NCBI GenBank assembly: GCA_036403035.1
Contig: DASWRT010000274.1
Location: 1-14,868 of the forward strand
Direction: 5' to 3'
Source of the DNA: DASWRT01 sp036403035
GTDB lineage: Bacteria; Pseudomonadota; Alphaproteobacteria; ATCC43930; CGMCC-115725
DNA: 14,868 bases
Every line of letters starts with the position of its first letter. The stretch's first letter is position 1. A program made the position numbers and the translations under genes. The notes beneath the pieces were generated by a model, which had not been told where the DNA came from, ran no database searches, and saw only the letters and a program-made list of their open reading frames with translations. Of this stretch, positions 6,609 to 13,695 are shown piece by piece.

Positions 6609-8345
6609 TCACGCCGGCACCGCTCGCGGCGCCGCGGCCGCAGCCGAGTCGTCGCCGCGCTTCACGAGCTGGATCGCCGGCGCCGACATCATCCGCATCA
6701 CCGCCTCGCGCGCGCCGAACTTGTCGACGAGCCCATCCTTCAGCACCAGCAGCTTGTCGACCCCGGCGATGATCGACGGCCGGTGCGCGATCACCATGAC
6801 GGCGGCGCCGGCCTCCCTGGCCGCGTCGATCGCGTCGATCAGCACGCGCTCGCCCTCCTCGTCGAGGTTGGCGTTCGGCTCGTCCAGGACGACCAGCTTC
6901 GGGTTGCCGAACAGCGCCCGCGCCAGCGCGAGCCGCTGCCGCTGGCCGCCGGAGAGCACGAACCCCGCCTCCCCCACCCGCGTCGCATAGCCGAAGGGCA
7001 GGCGCATGATCGTCTCGTGCAGGCCGGCGCGCTTCGCGACCTCGATCACCGCGGCCGGGTCGGCGTCCGCCCGCATCCGCGCGATGTTCTCGGCGACAGT
7101 GCCGTCGAGCAGCGTCACGATCTGCGGCACGAAGCCGACATGCCGGCCGAAATCCTCGCGCTCCCACAGAAAGGTCGAATGACCGTCGAGATAGACGCCG
7201 CCGGCGGTCGGCTCGCAGATCCCGGTGACGAGCCGCGCCAGCGTCGACTTGCCGGCGCCGGACGGGCCGATGATGCCGAGCGCCTCGCCCGGCTCGATCG
7301 CGAAGGAAACGCCGCGCAGCACCGGCCGGTCGATCCCCGGCGGAATGTAGACGAGCCGGTCGACGGTGAGCCGCCCCTCGTGGCACGGGAGCGGCATCGT
7401 CTCGCGCTTGCCGGCGCCGCCGTCGGCGAGCACCGCGCGGATGCGCCGCCACGCCGCCCCGGCGGCGACCCAGGCGCGCCAGGAGGCGACGAGCTGCTCG
7501 AACGGCAGCAGCAGCTTGGCCAGGATCATGTTGCTGGCCAGCATGCTGCCGCCCGACGCCTCGCCGTTGATCGCCAGCATGAGGCCGAGCGCCACCATGG
7601 CGCCGGTCATCAGCAGCCGCGCCGCCTTCGATGCCGCGGCCAGCGCCTTCGCGGTCCGCGTCCCGGCATAGAGCTTCGCCAGCATCCGGTCCTGCGAGCG
7701 CTGCCAGCGCCGGGCGACGGCGGGCAGCATGCCCAGTCCCTCGACCGCCTCGGCGTTGCGCACCGTGACGGCGATCTCGTTGTAGGCGCGGGCCGTCTCC
7801 TCGTTCGCCTCCGCGAGCGGCTTGCGCGTCAGCATGTCGGCGGCGAGGTTGAGCGTGGCGAGCAGCACGGCGCAGGCGAGGCCGAGCGCGCCGTAGGCCC
7901 AGTGCAGCAGGAACAGCACCAGCAGGTAGAGCGGCGTCCACAGGAGGTCGAGCGGGATCGCGACGAGCGGGCCGCCGACGAAGGCCCGCAATTCGCCGAG
8001 GTCGCGGATCGCCTGCGCGCTCTGCGTCTTCGCGGCGGCCGCGAGCAGCGTCGGCAGGCTGAGCAGCCGGGCGAACCGGTCGCCCATCGCGATGTAGAGC
8101 AGGCCCTGGAGGCAATCGAGCGCGGCATAGACCGCGAGCCCGACAAGCAGTCCCGCCGACAGCCACTCCAGCGTGCGGATGTTCCGGCTGTTCAGGACGA
8201 GGTTGTACAACTCCATGTTGTACAGCGGCACGGCGAGGCCGGCGAGATTGCATGCGGTCGTCAGCGCGAAGGCGAAGACCAGAGCGCGGCCGAACTGGCG
8301 CACGATCGGACGCGTCGGGTCGGAGCTTGCGGGCACGCTCATCAT
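6609..8345 (-). CDS. Type I secretion ABC transporter, PrtD-like (ABC-A)
   Basis: This 578-residue protein is the first gene of the secretion operon and a paralogue of ABC-B. The membrane domain has PLYNMELYNLVL near 40-51, where the common family form is closer to PLYDMQLYDRVL, and LVAIPLDLLWTP near 127-138. GMLPAVARRWQR near 205-216 is shared word for word with ABC-B. The ATPase has Walker A GPSGAGKST (360-368), Q-loop Gln408, LSGGQ (464-468), Walker B LVVLDE (484-489) and His521, all intact. The protein starts Met-Met, with ATGs at 8345 and 8342; the ribosome binding site is weak (GGGA). Two full-size half-transporters in tandem could form a heterodimer, or two homodimers that share one adaptor. 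The divergent promoter region upstream holds a CtrA-like site 53 bp from the start. Confidence 0.93.
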   Translation of the reverse strand: MMSVPASSDPTRPIVRQFGRALVFAFALTTACNLAGLAVPLYNMELYNLVLNSRNIRTLEWLSAGLLVGLAVYAALDCLQGLLYIAMGDRFARLLSLPTLLAAAAKTQSAQAIRDLGELRAFVGGPLVAIPLDLLWTPLYLLVLFLLHWAYGALGLACAVLLATLNLAADMLTRKPLAEANEETARAYNEIAVTVRNAEAVEGLGMLPAVARRWQRSQDRMLAKLYAGTRTAKALAAASKAARLLMTGAMVALGLMLAINGEASGGSMLASNMILAKLLLPFEQLVASWRAWVAAGAAWRRIRAVLADGGAGKRETMPLPCHEGRLTVDRLVYIPPGIDRPVLRGVSFAIEPGEALGIIGPSGAGKSTLARLVTGICEPTAGGVYLDGHSTFLWEREDFGRHVGFVPQIVTLLDGTVAENIARMRADADPAAVIEVAKRAGLHETIMRLPFGYATRVGEAGFVLSGGQRQRLALARALFGNPKLVVLDEPNANLDEEGERVLIDAIDAAREAGAAVMVIAHRPSIIAGVDKLLVLKDGLVDKFGAREAVMRMMSAPAIQLVKRGDDSAAAAAPRAVPA

Positions 8346-8397
8346 AGTCCCAATAGTCCGTGGGCAACCGTCATGCGCGAAGGCTAGGGAGGTGTCC

Positions 8398-8412
8398 TTA
8401 ACCGACTGTGAA
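8398..8412. promoter_or_regulatory. CtrA-like site upstream of the secretion operon
   Basis: TTAA-N7-TGAA matches the known CtrA recognition sequence TTAA-N7-TTAA at seven of eight defined bases. It lies 53 bp before the ABC-A start on the minus strand, a position suited to promoter control. TTAA is rare in GC-rich DNA, but intergenic DNA is richer in AT, and I cannot score this against the genome. Confidence 0.35.
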
Positions 8413-8535
8413 GTATTGGGAACGATCTCACCCGATCACGGAACAACAGCTTCGAGAAAAACTAAAAATCGTAAGAAAAGCGCGGCGTTCCGCCCACGTC
8501 TCGCGCGATCGGGCGAGGTGCATCGGCGGTTTCCA

Positions 8536-8550
8536 TTAACCCGTCCTTAT
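8536..8550. promoter_or_regulatory. CtrA-like site upstream of the pyruvyl transferase gene
   Basis: TTAA-N7-TTAT matches the CtrA consensus at seven of eight defined bases, 117 bp before the GTG start at 8668. It has the same orientation and flank type as the site at 8398-8412. Two such sites in one divergent region support a shared regulator more than either would alone. Confidence 0.35.
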
Positions 8551-8667
8551 CCATTCCCGCCGAAAGTGGTGGCGGGCTCCGTGACGGAACGACGGCGCGG
8601 CGCCGAGGAGGAGGCTTCGCGCGGCCGCCGGCCGAGCCGGATCGCCGGAGCAGACCAGGAGAGGCCA

Positions 8668-9891
8668 GTGCGGAACATCCTCGTCATCAGCCCGTCCGGT
8701 GAGGTCTACGACCACGACTGCGTGCGCTGGTACCAGCATGCGAACATTCAGCGGAACATCGAGCACTACCACAATATCGGCGACGCCTTCGTCTTCGATT
8801 CGTCGCTGAAGCTGCTGAAGTTCGACCGGCTGGACGTCCTCGACATCCGCGACGTCGACCAGAAGGCGGTCGACCGGTACAACGAGGAATTCGATTTCGT
8901 CTTCCTGCGCGGCTCGAACTACATCCATACCGAGATGGACTGGGAGAACGCCGAGGCGGTCCTCCCGAAGCTGAAGATCCCGGTCATCGCCTTCGGCGTC
9001 GGCGCGCAGGCGCCGGCCAAGGGCAAGCTGGAGTTGAGCCCGCGCGGCCGGCGGATCTGGCAGATGATCGCCGAGCGGTCGAGCAGCCTCGGCGTGCGCG
9101 GGACCTACACGGCGGAAGTGCTGTGGGACATGGGGATCAAGAACGTCCGGATCGTCGGCTGCCCGACGGCCTTCCGGAACAACGATCCCGAGCTGCGCAT
9201 CGACCTGCCGCCGCTGGAGACGGTGCGGCAGGTCGGCTTCACCGTCCGCCGCGAGGTCGGCCATTCCTACTCCCCCAACGTCGACCTCTATGTCCGGCGT
9301 CACCGCGACGTCATCAAGGAGATGGCGAAGCGCTTCGACCTGCGGCTGATGGCGCAGGGCGAAGTCGAGGAAAAGAAGCTGCTGTGGGGCACGCCGGAGC
9401 AGCAGGCCGAAGCCTGGGCGCAGCTCAAGGGCGACACGACCTGGGCGCCGTTCTTCGATGAGGAGATCGAGCGGCTCTGGAGCGAGCGGCTGTTCTACTC
9501 GGACGTCGTCGCCGACTACGAGACGCTCGTCCGGCAGAAGGATCTGGTGCTGGGTTACCGGTTGCACGGCAACCTGATGGCGCTCTCGAACCGGACGCCC
9601 TCGATCTATTTCAGCTACGACAGCCGCACCGTCGAGTTCGCGGAGACGTTCCAGATCCCCTGCTACGACGTCTATTCGGACCGTGAGTTCGTGCTGGAGG
9701 AATACTGGGATCAGGCGCGCTTCGAGAAGTTCAACCGCGCCTATTACGCCCGCTACCGCGACATGCGCGACTTCCTCGACGAGAACGGCGTCGCGCACCG
9801 CATGAAGCCGGCGAAGCTCTTCCGCAAGCACACGGACGCGGCGCCGGCGAAAGCGCCCTCCCCGCCGGAGATCGATCGCTCGGCGGCCTAA
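8668..9891 (+). CDS. Polysaccharide pyruvyl transferase family protein
   Basis: This 407-residue cytoplasmic protein belongs to the family that adds pyruvate ketals from phosphoenolpyruvate to sugars of exopolysaccharides or cell-wall polymers (CsaB/WcaK relatives). Visible family marks are IPVIAFGVGAQ (104-114), VRGTYTAEVLWDMGIKNVRIVG (143-164, where the usual form is vRd...L..lGi..v.v) and the C-terminal core VLGYRLHGNLMALSNRTP (294-311), with the RLHG motif conserved in the family. The start is GTG at 8668, with an AGGAGAGG ribosome binding site at 8657-8664. The C-terminal 25 residues are Ala/Pro-rich and probably disordered. It is divergent from the type I secretion operon. Some family members have other or no known transferase activity, so pyruvylation is likely but not proven. 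Confidence 0.87.
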   Translation: MRNILVISPSGEVYDHDCVRWYQHANIQRNIEHYHNIGDAFVFDSSLKLLKFDRLDVLDIRDVDQKAVDRYNEEFDFVFLRGSNYIHTEMDWENAEAVLPKLKIPVIAFGVGAQAPAKGKLELSPRGRRIWQMIAERSSSLGVRGTYTAEVLWDMGIKNVRIVGCPTAFRNNDPELRIDLPPLETVRQVGFTVRREVGHSYSPNVDLYVRRHRDVIKEMAKRFDLRLMAQGEVEEKKLLWGTPEQQAEAWAQLKGDTTWAPFFDEEIERLWSERLFYSDVVADYETLVRQKDLVLGYRLHGNLMALSNRTPSIYFSYDSRTVEFAETFQIPCYDVYSDREFVLEEYWDQARFEKFNRAYYARYRDMRDFLDENGVAHRMKPAKLFRKHTDAAPAKAPSPPEIDRSAA

Positions 9892-9915
9892 GAGCCGCCG
9901 CTTTACGCGCTACAT

Positions 9916-9950
9916 CGAGGGCGACCGTCGCCGCCCTCGCCTGCCCTTTT
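9916..9950 (+). terminator. Rho-independent-type terminator after the pyruvyl transferase gene
   Basis: CGAGGGCG (9916-9923) and CGCCCTCG (9932-9939) form a perfect 8-bp stem with an 8-base loop, followed after a short C-rich stretch by TTTT at 9947-9950. It lies 25 bp past the stop codon. The T tract is short and offset, so termination may be partial. Confidence 0.5.
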
Positions 9951-9964
9951 CCCGATCCCCGCGC

Positions 9965-10123
9965 TTACGAGAGGATCTTCGCCTTCTCCTCCGCACCTGC
10001 CGCGGTTCCGGAGACTTCGACGACGGGTTTCGGCTTCGTTTCAGATCGATCCGGCGCGGGCTTCACCTGCGATTCCTGCCAAAGTCGGAGGCCGCGGTTG
10101 GCGAGGTCTTGCTTGCTCGGCAT
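9965..10123 (-). CDS. Small hypothetical protein, 52 residues
   Basis: The evidence for this gene is a strong ribosome binding site, GGAGGG, about nine bases before the ATG at 10123, and a clean reading frame ending in TAA at 9965. The protein has a short amphipathic helix at the N-terminus (SKQDLANRGLRLWQESQ), then a Lys/Pro/Glu/Ser-rich stretch that should be disordered, and ends in KAKILS. There is no signal peptide, membrane segment or cysteine. I do not recognise it. It is convergent with the pyruvyl transferase gene and lies 156 bp downstream of the hydroxypyruvate isomerase gene on the same strand. A hairpin in between may separate the two transcripts. Confidence 0.55.
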   Translation of the reverse strand: MPSKQDLANRGLRLWQESQVKPAPDRSETKPKPVVEVSGTAAGAEEKAKILS

Positions 10124-10215
10124 CGTCGCTTTCCCTCCGGTTATTTCGTGGGTGGGACAGACTACTCCGGTACCGGCGGCGCCAGAAATTTATTTTCGTC
10201 GGCACGCTCTGCCCG

Positions 10216-10239
10216 CGCCGCCGCCGCTGCCCGGCGGCG
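10216..10239 (-). terminator. GC-rich hairpin downstream of the isomerase gene
   Basis: CGCCGCCG (10216-10223) and CGGCGGCG (10232-10239) form a perfect 8-bp stem with an 8-base loop, about 40 bp after the stop of the isomerase gene on the minus strand. No T tract follows, so this could be a factor-dependent terminator or an mRNA end protector. Such stems also occur by chance in GC-rich DNA. Confidence 0.25.
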
Positions 10240-10279
10240 AACGCGGTGGGCGGGCGATCGATCGGACGTACCGGCGCGC

Positions 10280-11071
10280 TCAGCCGGCAGCCTTGTGCAG
10301 GTATCGCGCCGCCCAGCCGAGGCCGGCCTCCGTGCCGGCCTTCGGCCGGTACTCGCACCCGATCCAGCCGGCGTAGCCGATGCGGTCGATGAAATCGAGC
10401 AGGAACGGGTAGTTGATCTCGCCGGTGCCGGGCTCGTTGCGGCCCGGATTGTCGGCGAGCTGCATGTGCGGGATGCGCGGCAGGTTCGCCTCGATCGTCC
10501 GGGCGAGATCGCCCTCCACGATCTGCATGTGATAGATGTCGTACTGGAAGAAGAGGTTGTCCGAGCCGACCTCGTCGATGATCGCGAACGCCTGCCGCGA
10601 GGTGTTCAGGTAGAAGCCCGGAATGTCGCGCGTATTGATCGCCTCGATCAGCAGCCTGATCCCCGCCTTCGCCGTCTCGGCGGCGGCGAAGCGCAGATTC
10701 TCGACATAGGTCTCGCGCAGTTTCTCCTCGGCGACTCCGGCGGGGCGCAGCCCGGCCATCGCGTGGAGCTGGCGGCAGCCCAGGACGCCGGCATATTCGA
10801 TCGCGCGGCCGACATTCTCGCGGAACTCGCCGACGCGGTCCGGCAGGCAGGCAAGGCCGCGCTCGCCCTTGTCCCAGGCGCCGGGCGGCATGTTGAACAG
10901 CACCTGCGTCAATCCGCTCCCGTGCAGCTTCTCGGCGATCCGCTCCGCCGGCCATGCGTAGGGGAACAGGAACTCTACACCCTTGAATCCGCAGCGGGCG
11001 GCCGCCGCGAAGCGGTCGAGGAACTCGACCTCGTTGAACAGCATCGTCAGGTTGGCTGCGAGCTTCGGCAT
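10280..11071 (-). CDS. hyi: Hydroxypyruvate isomerase / 2-oxo-tetronate isomerase family protein
   Basis: This 263-residue TIM-barrel enzyme of the xylose-isomerase-like superfamily matches the Hyi/OtnI group end to end. Hyi interconverts hydroxypyruvate and tartronate semialdehyde; OtnI acts on 2-oxo-tetronates in four-carbon acid sugar breakdown. Marks are AANLTMLFNEVEFLDRF (5-21), GVEFLFPY (31-38), LIEAIN with Glu143, QYDIYHMQ with Asp178, the ADNPGRNEPGTGEINYPF segment (206-223) and GCEYRP with Glu240. Glu143 and Glu240 fall at the positions of the catalytic glutamates of E. coli Hyi. The start at 11071 is chosen for a GGAGG site five bases upstream; an earlier in-frame ATG at 11089 is less likely. 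The usual partners (glyoxylate carboligase, tartronate semialdehyde reductase, OtnK/OtnC) are absent, so which of the two reactions applies is open. Confidence 0.9.
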   Translation of the reverse strand: MPKLAANLTMLFNEVEFLDRFAAAARCGFKGVEFLFPYAWPAERIAEKLHGSGLTQVLFNMPPGAWDKGERGLACLPDRVGEFRENVGRAIEYAGVLGCRQLHAMAGLRPAGVAEEKLRETYVENLRFAAAETAKAGIRLLIEAINTRDIPGFYLNTSRQAFAIIDEVGSDNLFFQYDIYHMQIVEGDLARTIEANLPRIPHMQLADNPGRNEPGTGEINYPFLLDFIDRIGYAGWIGCEYRPKAGTEAGLGWAARYLHKAAG

Positions 11072-11139
11072 TTTTTCCTCCATGTCCAACTCGCATTTTG
11101 TCGTCTCCGCCGGATCGTGACACCATTTCTATTGAGACC

Positions 11140-11158
11140 GTCGACTCGGGCTGTCGAC
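11140..11158. promoter_or_regulatory. Perfect dyad GTCGAC-N7-GTCGAC, possible operator
   Basis: Two copies of the palindromic hexamer GTCGAC (11140-11145 and 11153-11158) are spaced by seven bases, giving a 19-bp two-fold symmetric site with half-site centres 13 bp apart. It lies between the divergent isomerase gene (start 11071) and the NTF2-like gene (start 11185), 26 bp before the latter. The geometry fits a dimeric repressor or activator, but no regulator gene is adjacent. Confidence 0.3.
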
Positions 11159-11184
11159 ACGGCGAGAGGATGGCGGAGATGGAG

Positions 11185-11589
11185 ATGACAGAAACCGACG
11201 AGGTCCTGTCCGCGAATCTGGAGTTCTACCGCGCTTTCGCCGCCCGCGACGCCACGGCGATGGACGCGCTCTGGGCGCGGCGCCTTCCGGTCGCCTGCAC
11301 GCATCCCGGCTGGGAGCCGCTGCGCGACCGCCGGGGGATCGTCGAGAGCTGGCGCCGCATCCTCGACGGCTCCGGAGCGCCGGGCGTGATGTGCCACGAC
11401 GAGCAGGTCTTCCTCTACGGCGACGTCGCCATCGTCGTCTGCGAGGAAGAAATGCGCGGCGGCACGCTGGCGGCGACCAACGTGTTCGCCAAGGAGGACG
11501 GCGCTTGGCGCATCGTTCACCACCATGCCGGCCCGATGGCGCCGCGCCGGCTCAAGGCGCCGCCGCGCCGGTCGTCTCGGCTGAACTGA
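11185..11589 (+). CDS. NTF2-like (SnoaL/DUF4440-type) protein
   Basis: This 134-residue soluble protein has the cone-shaped NTF2-like fold pattern: an N-terminal helix (LSANLEFYRAFAARDATAMDALWA), a His/Trp segment (TCTHPGWEPLRDRRGIVESWRRIL) and C-terminal strands (EQVFLYGDVAIVVCEEEM, TLAATNVFAKEDGAWRIVHHHAGPM). The ending WRIVHHHAGP is typical of the SnoaL_3/DUF4440 group. Members are enzymes or small-molecule binding proteins and the ligand cannot be predicted. The start at 11185 has a GGAG element seven bases upstream; ATGs at 11170 and 11179 are alternatives. The last ~15 residues are Arg/Pro-rich. It is divergent from hyi and may share regulation with it through the dyad at 11140. Confidence 0.82.
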   Translation: MTETDEVLSANLEFYRAFAARDATAMDALWARRLPVACTHPGWEPLRDRRGIVESWRRILDGSGAPGVMCHDEQVFLYGDVAIVVCEEEMRGGTLAATNVFAKEDGAWRIVHHHAGPMAPRRLKAPPRRSSRLN

Positions 11590-11799
11590 CCGCGCCTGAC
11601 CTATCTGACGTCGCCGACGGGCGCCGAGACAGCCGTCCTTTCGTCCTGCCGCCGGCTCGGTGAAGTCGCGACCCTTCGCCCCTTTACGTGATACCCCCAC
11701 CCGCCCCTCCTGCCCCGCTCCCGGCGACGCAGCGCGGGAACGATTTTTCCGTCTGCAGGTTGGCCTTCCGCAGCCGGATGGATGACCGGAGCTCGGACG

Positions 11800-13635
11800 A
11801 TGAACAAGCAGCAGAAGTACCATGCCGGATATCTGGTCGCGGCTTTCGTCGCCATGATCGCGATCCAGATGATCTACGCCGCGTCGCAGAAGATCGACGT
11901 GCTCCCCTACAGCGAGTTCCAGAACGACCTCAAGGCCGGCAAGGTCGAGGAGGTCCGGGTAAGCGGCAACTACATCCAGGGCACCTTCAAGCAGCCGGAT
12001 GACAAGGGCCGTTCGCAGTTCATCACCACGCGCGTCGATCCGGACATTGCCGGAGAGCTGAACAAGTTCGACGTCCGCTTCTCCGGTCAGATCGAGAGCA
12101 CGTTCTGGCGGGACCTGCTGTCCTGGGTGCTGCCGGTCCTGCTGTTCTTCGGGATATGGGCGACGATCTTCCGCCGCTTCGCGAACCAGGCCGGCGGTCT
12201 CGGCGGCGGGCTGATGTCGATCGGCCGGAGCAAGGCCAAGATCTACGTCGAGACCGACACCAAAGTTTCGTTCGACGATGTGGCAGGCGTGGATGAGGCG
12301 AAGGAGGAGCTGAAGGAGATCGTCTCTTTCCTCAAGGAGCCGGAGCGGTACGGCCGCCTCGGCGGCCACGTCCCGAAAGGCGTCCTGCTGGTCGGGCCGC
12401 CGGGCACCGGCAAGACGCTGCTGGCGCGCGCGGTGGCCGGCGAGGCCGGCGTGCCGTTCTTCTCCATCAGCGGCTCGGAGTTCGTCGAGATGTTCGTCGG
12501 CGTGGGCGCCGCACGCGTCCGCGACCTGTTCGAGCAGGCGCGGCAGAAGGCGCCGGCGATCATCTTCATCGACGAGCTGGACGCGCTGGGCCGCGCCCGC
12601 GGCGCCTATGTCGGGGGGCACGACGAGCGCGAGGCGACGCTGAACCAGCTCCTGGTGGAGCTGGACGGATTCGATTCGCGCACCGGGCTCGTCCTGCTCG
12701 CGGCGACGAACCGGCCGGAAGTCCTCGACCCGGCGCTGCTGCGCGCCGGACGCTTCGACCGGCAGGTGCTCGTGGACCGGCCGGACAAGAAGGGCCGCAT
12801 CGACATCCTGAAGGTCCATATGCGCAAGGCGAAGCTGGCCCCCGACGTCGACCCGGAGAAGGTCGCGGCGCTGACGCCCGGCTTCACCGGCGCCGACCTC
12901 GCCAACCTCGTCAACGAGGCGGCGCTGCTGGCGACGCGGCGCGGCGCCGAATCGGTCGCCCTCGACGACTTCACATCAGCGGTCGAGCGGATCGTCGCCG
13001 GGCTGGAGAAGAAGAACCGCATCCTCAATCCGCGCGAGCGCGAGGTCGTCGCCTATCACGAGATGGGGCACACGCTGGTCGCCCTGTCGCTGCCGGGCGT
13101 CGACACCGTGCACAAGGTCTCGATCATTCCCCGCGGCGTCGGTGCGCTCGGCTACACGATCCAGCGGCCGACCGAGGACCGGTTCCTGATGACGCGCGAG
13201 GAGCTGGAGGACAAGATGGCGGTGCTGCTCGGCGGACGCTCCGCCGAGTTCATCACCTACGGCAAGGTGTCGACGGGCGCCGCGGACGACCTCCAGAAGG
13301 TCACCGACATCGCGCGCAGCATGGTGACGCGCTACGGCATGACCGACGAACTGGGCAACGTCGTCTACGAGCGCGAGTCGCGTAGTTTCCTCAGTCACGG
13401 CATGATGCCTCCGAACGGCGGCACCGAGCACCAGTACAGCGAGGCGACGGCGCGCGAGATCGACGACGCGGTCAAGCGGATCGTCGGCGACGCGTTCGAC
13501 CGCACCGTCGCGCTGCTGCGCGGAAAGCGCGACCTTCTCGAACGGGGCGCCCGCGAGCTGTTGGAGAAGGAGACCCTGAATGAGGCAGACCTCACCCGCC
13601 TGACCGGCGGGCCGCTGCCGCAGGCGGCGGAATAG
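11800..13635 (+). CDS. ftsH: ATP-dependent zinc metalloprotease FtsH
   Basis: This 611-residue membrane-anchored AAA+ protease degrades membrane and short-lived cytoplasmic proteins as a hexamer. The N-terminal membrane segment (about 8-27) and a second one (106-125) flank a ~75-residue periplasmic domain. The AAA domain has Walker A GPPGTGKT (199-206), pore loop MFVG (231-234), Walker B IIFIDE (254-259) and a second region of homology with Arg315 and Arg318 as fingers. The protease domain has zinc motif HEMGH (420-424) and Asp497 in GAADDLQ as the expected third ligand. These fit an active enzyme. HEMGH and GAADD differ from the common HEAGH and GASND, and the gene lacks the tilS/glmM neighbours usual for the housekeeping copy, which suggests an accessory FtsH. 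The start has GGAG eight bases upstream. The 210 bp before it includes a polypyrimidine run near 11694-11728 and no promoter I can call. Confidence 0.95.
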   Translation: MNKQQKYHAGYLVAAFVAMIAIQMIYAASQKIDVLPYSEFQNDLKAGKVEEVRVSGNYIQGTFKQPDDKGRSQFITTRVDPDIAGELNKFDVRFSGQIESTFWRDLLSWVLPVLLFFGIWATIFRRFANQAGGLGGGLMSIGRSKAKIYVETDTKVSFDDVAGVDEAKEELKEIVSFLKEPERYGRLGGHVPKGVLLVGPPGTGKTLLARAVAGEAGVPFFSISGSEFVEMFVGVGAARVRDLFEQARQKAPAIIFIDELDALGRARGAYVGGHDEREATLNQLLVELDGFDSRTGLVLLAATNRPEVLDPALLRAGRFDRQVLVDRPDKKGRIDILKVHMRKAKLAPDVDPEKVAALTPGFTGADLANLVNEAALLATRRGAESVALDDFTSAVERIVAGLEKKNRILNPREREVVAYHEMGHTLVALSLPGVDTVHKVSIIPRGVGALGYTIQRPTEDRFLMTREELEDKMAVLLGGRSAEFITYGKVSTGAADDLQKVTDIARSMVTRYGMTDELGNVVYERESRSFLSHGMMPPNGGTEHQYSEATAREIDDAVKRIVGDAFDRTVALLRGKRDLLERGARELLEKETLNEADLTRLTGGPLPQAAE

Positions 13636-13695
13636 CGCAGCCTTTCTCAACTCAGAGTTTACAACATTTAAAGCACTTCTTGCGATGCTCGGTGC

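Larger units (their letters stand above)
8346..8667. other. Divergent promoter region between secretion operon and pyruvyl transferase
   Basis: No gene is supported in these 322 bases, although a plus-strand reading frame stays open through them. Its codons are unlike the true gene, and the pyruvyl transferase has a clear start at 8668. The left part is relatively AT-rich, with an A-rich run near 8456-8480. I see no convincing -35/-10 pair in either direction. The notable content is two TTAA-N7-TTAA-like sites listed separately, both beginning within near-identical GTCCTTAACC and GTCCTTATCC segments (8394-8403 and 8543-8552). Confidence 0.6.

Noticed and set aside
4843..8367. Single 1174-residue minus-strand frame that could be read as a fusion protein
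   Set aside because: Its first ~590 codons are an out-of-frame reading of ABC-A; the real ABC-B starts inside it at 6597, and ABC-A ends 11 bp before.
6783..8387. 534-residue plus-strand open frame antisense to ABC-A
   Set aside because: It is rich in Arg, Asp, Gly and Gln with no fold pattern, as expected for the antisense frame of a GC-rich gene; the minus strand has clear ABC transporter motifs.
8173..8667. N-terminal extension of the pyruvyl transferase by 165 codons
   Set aside because: It overlaps ABC-A on the other strand, its codons look non-coding, and GTG at 8668 has a strong AGGAGAGG site.
11678..11735. Possible heat-shock sigma-32 promoter before ftsH, suggested by a CCCCC run
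   Set aside because: No matching -35 element (CTTGA type) lies at suitable spacing; the run is part of a wider polypyrimidine stretch.
11047..12819. 590-residue minus-strand open frame over the NTF2-like gene and ftsH
   Set aside because: It runs across two strongly supported plus-strand genes and their intergenic gap, with no recognisable domain.
13648..13662. Palindrome AACTCAGAGTT after ftsH as a terminator
   Set aside because: The arms are five bases around a single base, too tight for an RNA hairpin, and no T tract follows.
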